Shown here piece by piece: positions 60,229 through 64,000 of a DNA stretch of 64,000 nt. The translations under genes were made by a program, and so were the position numbers. Position 1 is the first letter of the stretch, and each line of letters starts with the position of its first letter. This stretch comes from Hyperoplus lanceolatus (taxonomy: Eukaryota > Chordata > Actinopteri > Uranoscopiformes > Ammodytidae): contig CM049417.1 of the NCBI GenBank assembly GCA_026929865.2, positions 1 through 64,000 of the forward strand, in the 5' to 3' direction. Under the pieces are notes generated by a model. It saw only the letters and a list, made by a program, of their open reading frames with translations. It ran no database searches and had not been told where the DNA came from.

Positions 60229-60300
60229 TCATTTCACTTTCACATAACACAACAGCATCAGATCAGTAGGCCTGTGCACCCAAAACACAAGATGTCATTT

Positions 60301-60406
60301 TAACCCCAACCCTAACCCAAACCTAACCCTAACCCTAACCCTAACCCACTAACCCTAACCCTAACCCTAACCCTAACCCTAACCCCTAACCCTAACCCTA
60401 ACCCTA
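60301..60406 (+). repeat. Interstitial telomeric array 2, (CCCTAA)n
   Basis: About 17 CCCTAA units with the same phase slips, in the same order, as array 1. It belongs to the 100-bp repeat 60322-60421 that duplicates 58003-58102. Followed by CGGCTGTTTACTACTTTTCT. Confidence 0.95.
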
Positions 60407-60497
60407 CGGCTGTTTACTACTTTTCTTAAACCTAACCCCAGCCAGTACTGCTTCTATGGACTTGTAAATGTTGATTTCTCTTTTTTAAGCCACAATG
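60407..60497 (+). other. Flank of telomeric array 2
   Basis: TTTACTACTTTTCTTAAACC (60412-60431) recurs, with one change, after telomeric array 3 (61779-61798). No gene. Confidence 0.6.
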
Positions 60498-60622
60498 CAT
60501 AGGAATAAGAAAGTTGTTATTTTATCTGGACTTGTTGTTTATTGTGTTGTCATGCACTGGAAGAGACAGGAGATTGGCATTGCAATTACAGAGTAAAAAA
60601 ACATTTATTTTGATATAGCTAT
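60498..60622 (+). repeat. Dispersed duplicate, copy 1 (partner at 61951)
   Basis: GGAATAAGAA, CACTGGAAGAGACAGGAGA (60555) and AAAAAACATTTATTTTGATA match 61951-62075 in the same order. Both copies lie downstream of a telomeric array, so they look like repeats of one subtelomeric module. Confidence 0.75.
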
Positions 60623-60714
60623 CGCCGCTACAAGACCAAGTTTGGTATACCAGGCGCTTGTTTGGGAGGGCCCCAGGCGCGTGCCTGCACCCCAGGGTCC
60701 ATTCCTCCTTCACC

Positions 60715-60981
60715 ATGGCAGAGGACTGTGTTATCCAGATGAATCCATATACTTACCTTCAACAAAACATGTCCAGAAAAATCCTTGAAACCTCCACCTG
60801 CATGGGCCCTTCAACCCTCTCCAGTCCGAGACCAATACAGACCCCAGATGAGGAGAGGAGTACCTTAACCAACCCGCATGGTCTGCATGACCACCACAGA
60901 GGGATAATCCTACCTGGAGATGACATCAAGCCTGCCAGCTGTTTCCCCATTGAAGGTCACCATCCCTCCTCTTCTTTGTGA
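60715..60981 (+). CDS. Unrecognised 88-codon open frame (doubtful)
   Basis: The ATG at 60715 sits in a good Kozak context (CACCATGGCA) and reads MAEDCVIQMNPYTYLQQN... to TGA. No signal peptide, membrane segment or known motif; the C-terminal half is Pro/Ser/His-rich. A CTTACC motif inside it (about 60752) would also fit a splice donor. It could be an exon remnant of a host gene or chance in GC-richer DNA. No function is proposed. Confidence 0.15.
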   Translation: MAEDCVIQMNPYTYLQQNMSRKILETSTCMGPSTLSSPRPIQTPDEERSTLTNPHGLHDHHRGIILPGDDIKPASCFPIEGHHPSSSL

Positions 60982-61708
60982 GCTTCAGGATGAAGAATCC
61001 TTAGCACTATCATGTAACCCCACTTCCTTTGGACTATGAGTAAGATATAGGTATTGTTTAGGCCTAACGGATTAAGGTATGTTCAGTTGAACTGTATTTA
61101 AGTGTGTGTATATAGAGATTAACATATCTATACATTATGGCATCATTTAAGTAGTGAGAGGGAATAATTATGCTTTTACAGCTCTGAGCCCAGCTGGGCC
61201 TTCACAAAGGAATGCTTTAATGGGTTGAAATGCTTATTTAAGTGTGTTTAAACATATATGTCCATAACTATTAAGCCTCATCAGGCAGTATGTGCAGAAA
61301 ATATTGTTAACATTTTACTTACCTTTCCCCATTATAATCATCCATTGGCAGGCTTGTCATGACCTCTTCTGTGTAGTTACTTACCCCTTATACTGCTTGA
61401 TTTAAGCCTTGTTATATATGATGTGTTTAGACGTATCTAACAACCCCCTATACCTTCTCTGAACCTAACCGTGTACCTGTAGACCTGAACCTAAATACTC
61501 CATCTACCATAAGTCACTGGGATATGTTGGGTTTTATGATTGATGCTTTGTCTGTGTATTTTTCAGCCTAAACTTAATACCTTGGACCCACAGGCCTCAG
61601 TGAGGCAATCTTATATATACTTACTTACCTTTGCATACTATAAGGCCTTATGAGAGATTTACATATTTATGACATCATGGATCCTAGCGTGTGCATAAAC
61701 CAGTAAAC
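60982..61708 (+). other. AT-rich stretch without recognised genes
   Basis: About 730 bp, moderately AT-rich. The motif TTACTTACC/TACTTACC occurs three times (near 61317, 61377 and 61621), and AAGGCCTTATGAG near 61640. No open frame longer than about 60 codons and no recognisable transposon end. Confidence 0.5.
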
Positions 61709-61710
61709 AG

Positions 61711-61822
61711 CCTAACCCTAACCCTAACCCTAACCCTAACCCAACCCTAACCCTAACCCTAACCCTAACCCTAACCCCGTTCACTACTTTTCTTAAACCT
61801 AACCCTAACCCTAACCCTAACC

Positions 61823-61860
<38 letters not shown>

Positions 61861-61935
61861 CTAACCCTAACCCTAACCCTAACCCACCCTAATCCCTAAC
61901 CCTAACCCTAACCCTCTAACCCTAACCCTAACCCT
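61711..61935 (+). repeat. Interstitial telomeric array 3, (CCCTAA)n, split
   Basis: CCCTAA units from 61711 to 61778, then GTTCACTACTTTTCTTA (61779-61795), then more CCCTAA with many one-base slips to 61935. Same orientation as arrays 1 and 2. The 17-bp interruption is the sequence that follows array 2. Confidence 0.95.
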
Positions 61936-61950
61936 GTTATATATGCTTTT

Positions 61951-62075
61951 GCATGTGAATAAGAATGTAATTCATTGATTAAGACGTGTTGTTGATCACG
62001 TTGTAATACACTGGAAGAGACAGGAGACTGGCTTTGGAATGAGAGTCTAAAAAACATTTCTTTTGATATATCAAA
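61951..62075 (+). repeat. Dispersed duplicate, copy 2 (partner at 60498)
   Basis: GAATAAGAATG, ACACTGGAAGAGACAGGAGA (62008) and AAAAAACATTTCTTTTGATA parallel copy 1. About 75-80% similar by eye, so it is older than the telomeric-array duplication. Confidence 0.75.
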
Positions 62076-62113
62076 AGCACAGTCATGCATTGATATGTAT
62101 TATCTCCGCCAAG

Positions 62114-62128
62114 CCACAAGAGGGCAGC
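62114..62128 (+). promoter_or_regulatory. CTCF-like motif
   Basis: CCACAAGAGGGCAGC fits the core CTCF consensus CCASYAGRKGGCRSY except at one or two positions. It lies 179 bp right of telomeric array 3. A chance match is possible. Confidence 0.35.
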
Positions 62129-62379
62129 ATTGGCCCATATTGGAAAGCTCTTTCCTGGACTCAGCACTTAGTAAAATTTTCAAACTTTTTTTACATAGGG
62201 GGTTAATGGCAGCTATATGAAGGAAGTGAGCTGGAACTCCAAAACTTCGCACACATGCCTAAGGGGGCCTGGGGCACCTCCCACACCAAAGGCCGTCCCT
62301 GTCGCGTTTCCCTCGCTGAGTGGCCACAACTTTGAAATTTTCAAACTCAATTTTCTATACCAAAACAAGCCCCAGCCCC
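62129..62379 (+). other. Stretch without recognised genes
   Basis: Contains GGACTCAGCACTTA (62154-62167, shared with 57589) and ATTTTCAAACT-type motifs at about 62176 and 62337. A 79-codon frame at 62217-62456 is not recognised and crosses into the duplicated segment, so it is not called. Confidence 0.5.
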
Positions 62380-62654
62380 TGACCTCAGCGCCAAAGCTTC
62401 ATGTCATTATCGCTGTGTTCTTATCGGTCATTAAAGACACCACTGGGCTAGTTTAACCAGGCCTAAACTCAGATAGTGAATCTTCAATGTGATTGAAGTT
62501 TACATTATCTCAATGATGCTACTGAGATTAGAATATTCTAGTTGTCTTCATGCAACTTCTTATTCTGATTAACGCTGATTGAAGTTTACATGATCTCAAC
62601 CGGGTGAAGGCCATGTCTTGGTTACGGTTAGGGTTATGGTCTAACCATGTCTTA
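62380..62654 (+). repeat. Segmental duplication, right copy
   Basis: Counterpart of 57198-57376: TGACCTCAGCGC, TCATGTCATTATCGCTGTG, AATGTGATTGAAGTTTACAT. It has an internal ~90-bp extra segment (about 62525-62615) in which GATTGAAGTTTACAT is repeated, and ends with G-rich telomeric units and CTAACCATGTCTTA at the transposon's left end. Confidence 0.85.
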
Positions 62655-63621
62655 TGCCTCGTTTCCACCGAGTAGAGCGGGTCGGATCGGAGCGGTTCGG
62701 TCCGGGTAGTTTGGCTTTTCATTGGCCAAAAGTTGGGTAGGGTACGGTTTAAGCGCACCTAACCGCTCTGAGCGCTCCTAATCTCAGTACTCCTCCGTAG
62801 GGGTACTAGCCGCCTGAAAGGGTACCTAAAAGGCAGAGCTACACACTGCCGTCATTTGATTGGTCGAAAGAATCATTTCCGCCATGTGTAGTCATCTCGG
62901 CAAGAGTGAAGATAGTCTTGTGTTTTGACGAAAATGTGAGCACAGCTCTGTTTATTGTGTGGTGTTTTTCCTCTTCAATAAATTAATTAGTTGGTTACAC
63001 TGTGTCCCATAGTCACGTAGCTGCCGCAGCCAGCACTGTTCGCTCACTGTCTCTATGAGTTGCGCCGAGCCGTCTCTGTGTGTTTACGCCATAGATAGTA
63101 GTAAATACACGCTCACAACAACACGGGGGGAATAAATAAAGAAGCGGCTGGTTTGAATTATTTCCGCCGTGTGTAGTCACTTCGGCTAGAGTGAAGAGAG
63201 TTTTGGCGAAAATGTGAGCGCAGCAATGTTTATTGTGTGGTGTTTTTCCTCGTCATTAAATGAATCAGTTGGTTACACTGTGTTCCACTGCTACGATGTC
63301 ACGTAGCTGCCGCAGCCAGCACTGTTCGCTCACTGTCTCTATCAGTTGCAACGTGCCGTCTCTGTGCTCACAACAACGAATAAATAAAGAAGCGGCTGGT
63401 TTGACCAACCAAAAACAAGAGACCACTGGCTTGACCACAGTTGCTCCACAGCCCGATAGTTTGACCCACATTCTGGCGCCGGCTATCGCAGTCCAGCCTA
63501 AACCCCGCCCTACCAGTAAGGGTAGGGTCGGCGGTGGAAACAACACCGAGATTCTTAAAAGTGAGTTGTCCCGCTCTTTGCAGCTCTGATCCAACCCGCT
63601 CTACTTGGTGGAAACGAGGCA
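62655..63621 (+). mobile_element. Complete 967-bp non-autonomous TIR DNA transposon
   Basis: Left end TGCCTCGTTTCCACCGAGTA and right end (reverse complement) TGCCTCGTTTCCACCAAGTA continue as inverted repeats for about 41 bp with four mismatches. Both ends are flanked by TTA (62652-62654 and 63622-63624), a 3-bp target duplication of the TWA kind made by PIF/Harbinger transposases. Assignment to that superfamily rests on the duplication only. No transposase frame is present, so any movement would need a helper. A truncated left end of the same family lies at 57377. Confidence 0.85.
62870..63404 (+). repeat. Internal tandem duplication within the TIR transposon
   Basis: Two diverged copies, 62870-63154 and 63155-63404 (offset 285 bp). 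Shared landmarks: ATTTCCGCC, GTTTATTGTGTGGTGTTTTT, CACGTAGCTGCCGCAGCCAG, CACTGTTCGCTCACTGTCTC and AATAAATAAAGAAGCGGCTG. The second copy is shorter because of a deletion after GTGCCGTCTCTGTG. Confidence 0.88.
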
Positions 63622-63625
63622 TTAG

Positions 63626-63654
63626 GGTTAGGGTTATGGTCTAACCATGTCTTA
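63626..63654 (+). repeat. 29-bp direct repeat flanking the transposon
   Basis: Identical to 62626-62654, exactly 1000 bp upstream: a telomere-like GGTTAGGG start followed by TTATGGTCTAACCATGTC. The target evidently held a tandem pair of this sequence before insertion. Confidence 0.9.
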
Positions 63655-64000
63655 GGTTATTGTGAACTGTGAGTAAACCAAACTGTGGAAACAAAGATGA
63701 GAACAGAGAAATGACATCTAAAATCACAACGTGATTTAAAGCTCACAGTCTCAGATCCAAACTCTGTGGTTTGATGGACAAAATAATAGTCAGGGATATC
63801 CTGCCCGTTAACGTTGTCTAGTTGAACGGCTAAGTTCCACGATCTGTTTGTAGTAGGCTGTGTTTCGAGCTTGAACACACAGAGCCATGTCCCCAAACTG
63901 ACTGCGCAACTATATAGGAAATGAACTGTAAAACTGCCGCCTCCCTCCGTTAGTTTCTGTTTTCACCCGAGTAAGTTACAATCAACTCGTCCATGTGCAG
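63655..64000 (+). other. Right-end stretch, no gene recognised
   Basis: A 79-codon minus-strand frame (63896-63657) opens with TTG and shows no known domain. On the minus strand a TATA-like CCTATATAG lies at about 63912-63920, upstream of a short ATG frame starting near 63890 (26 codons). Neither supports a gene call; a minus-strand promoter or first exon continuing leftward cannot be excluded. Confidence 0.35.

Larger units (their letters stand above)
58103..60300 (+). mobile_element. 5'-truncated Penelope-like retroelement with flanking direct repeats
   Basis: Segment between two copies of a perfect 100-bp repeat (58003-58102 and 60322-60421). It holds the 3' half of a Penelope-like ORF, its 3' non-coding region and unassigned DNA. 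Coding similarity begins at the left junction, inside the RT domain, so the element lost its 5' half there. Without the repeat, the flank would read ...TGTTTACTACT followed by TTTCTTAAACC, as at 60411-60431. The true 3' end of the element is uncertain; it may stop well before 60300. Confidence 0.7.

Noticed and set aside
63260..63594. 109-codon frames on both strands inside the TIR transposon
   Set aside because: Open on both strands over duplicated internal sequence with no DDE or zinc-finger features; not a transposase.

Overview
The window looks like heterochromatic DNA of a vertebrate, most likely a teleost fish. This is inferred from an L2-type LINE tail, a Penelope-like retroelement with a GIY-YIG domain, a short terminal-inverted-repeat transposon and vertebrate-type TTAGGG/CCCTAA telomeric repeats. 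No intact host gene is visible. Almost every open reading frame here is a by-product of repeats.

Layout. (1) 1-1357: 3' half of a decayed L2/CR1-clade LINE, reverse transcriptase to tail, ending in an (ATT)n tract. (2) About 1358-56145: one nearly continuous satellite array of a ~169-bp AT-rich unit, about 320 copies, mostly in one orientation. It is interrupted at intervals by about 36 inverted segments, usually 280-295 bp (about 1.75 units) and sometimes only ~55 bp. Each inverted segment is bounded by dyad symmetry, so the array is studded with large imperfect palindromes. Several multi-kilobase stretches are higher-order repeats (for example ~2.14-2.30 kb at 6.4-13.0 kb and ~2.29 kb at 22.5-27.4 kb). 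(3) 56146-57197: minisatellites (15-bp, 10-bp and 28-bp units), some with embedded telomere-like CCCTAA motifs. (4) 57198-64000: a subtelomere-like patchwork of interstitial telomeric arrays, duplicated modules, a 5'-truncated Penelope-like element with an open 451-codon frame (RT core plus GIY-YIG), two tRNA-like Pol III promoter relics on the minus strand, a complete ~967-bp TIR transposon with TTA target duplications, and a truncated relative of it.

How it fits together. The satellite has the unit length, homogeneity, higher-order structure and dyad-rich organisation expected of a centromeric or pericentromeric satellite, although no CENP-B box was found. Its right edge runs into DNA that looks built from telomere-proximal modules. 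One reading is a centromere lying near a chromosome end (acrocentric or telocentric), or an old fusion or inversion point. The Penelope-like element is truncated exactly where CCCTAA repeats begin. The repeats have the orientation expected of a telomere capping its 5' end, and a 100-bp perfect direct repeat, mostly telomeric, flanks the whole segment. This junction and the palindromic satellite architecture are the two items most worth following up. All interpretations rest on reading the sequence by eye; no database search was run.
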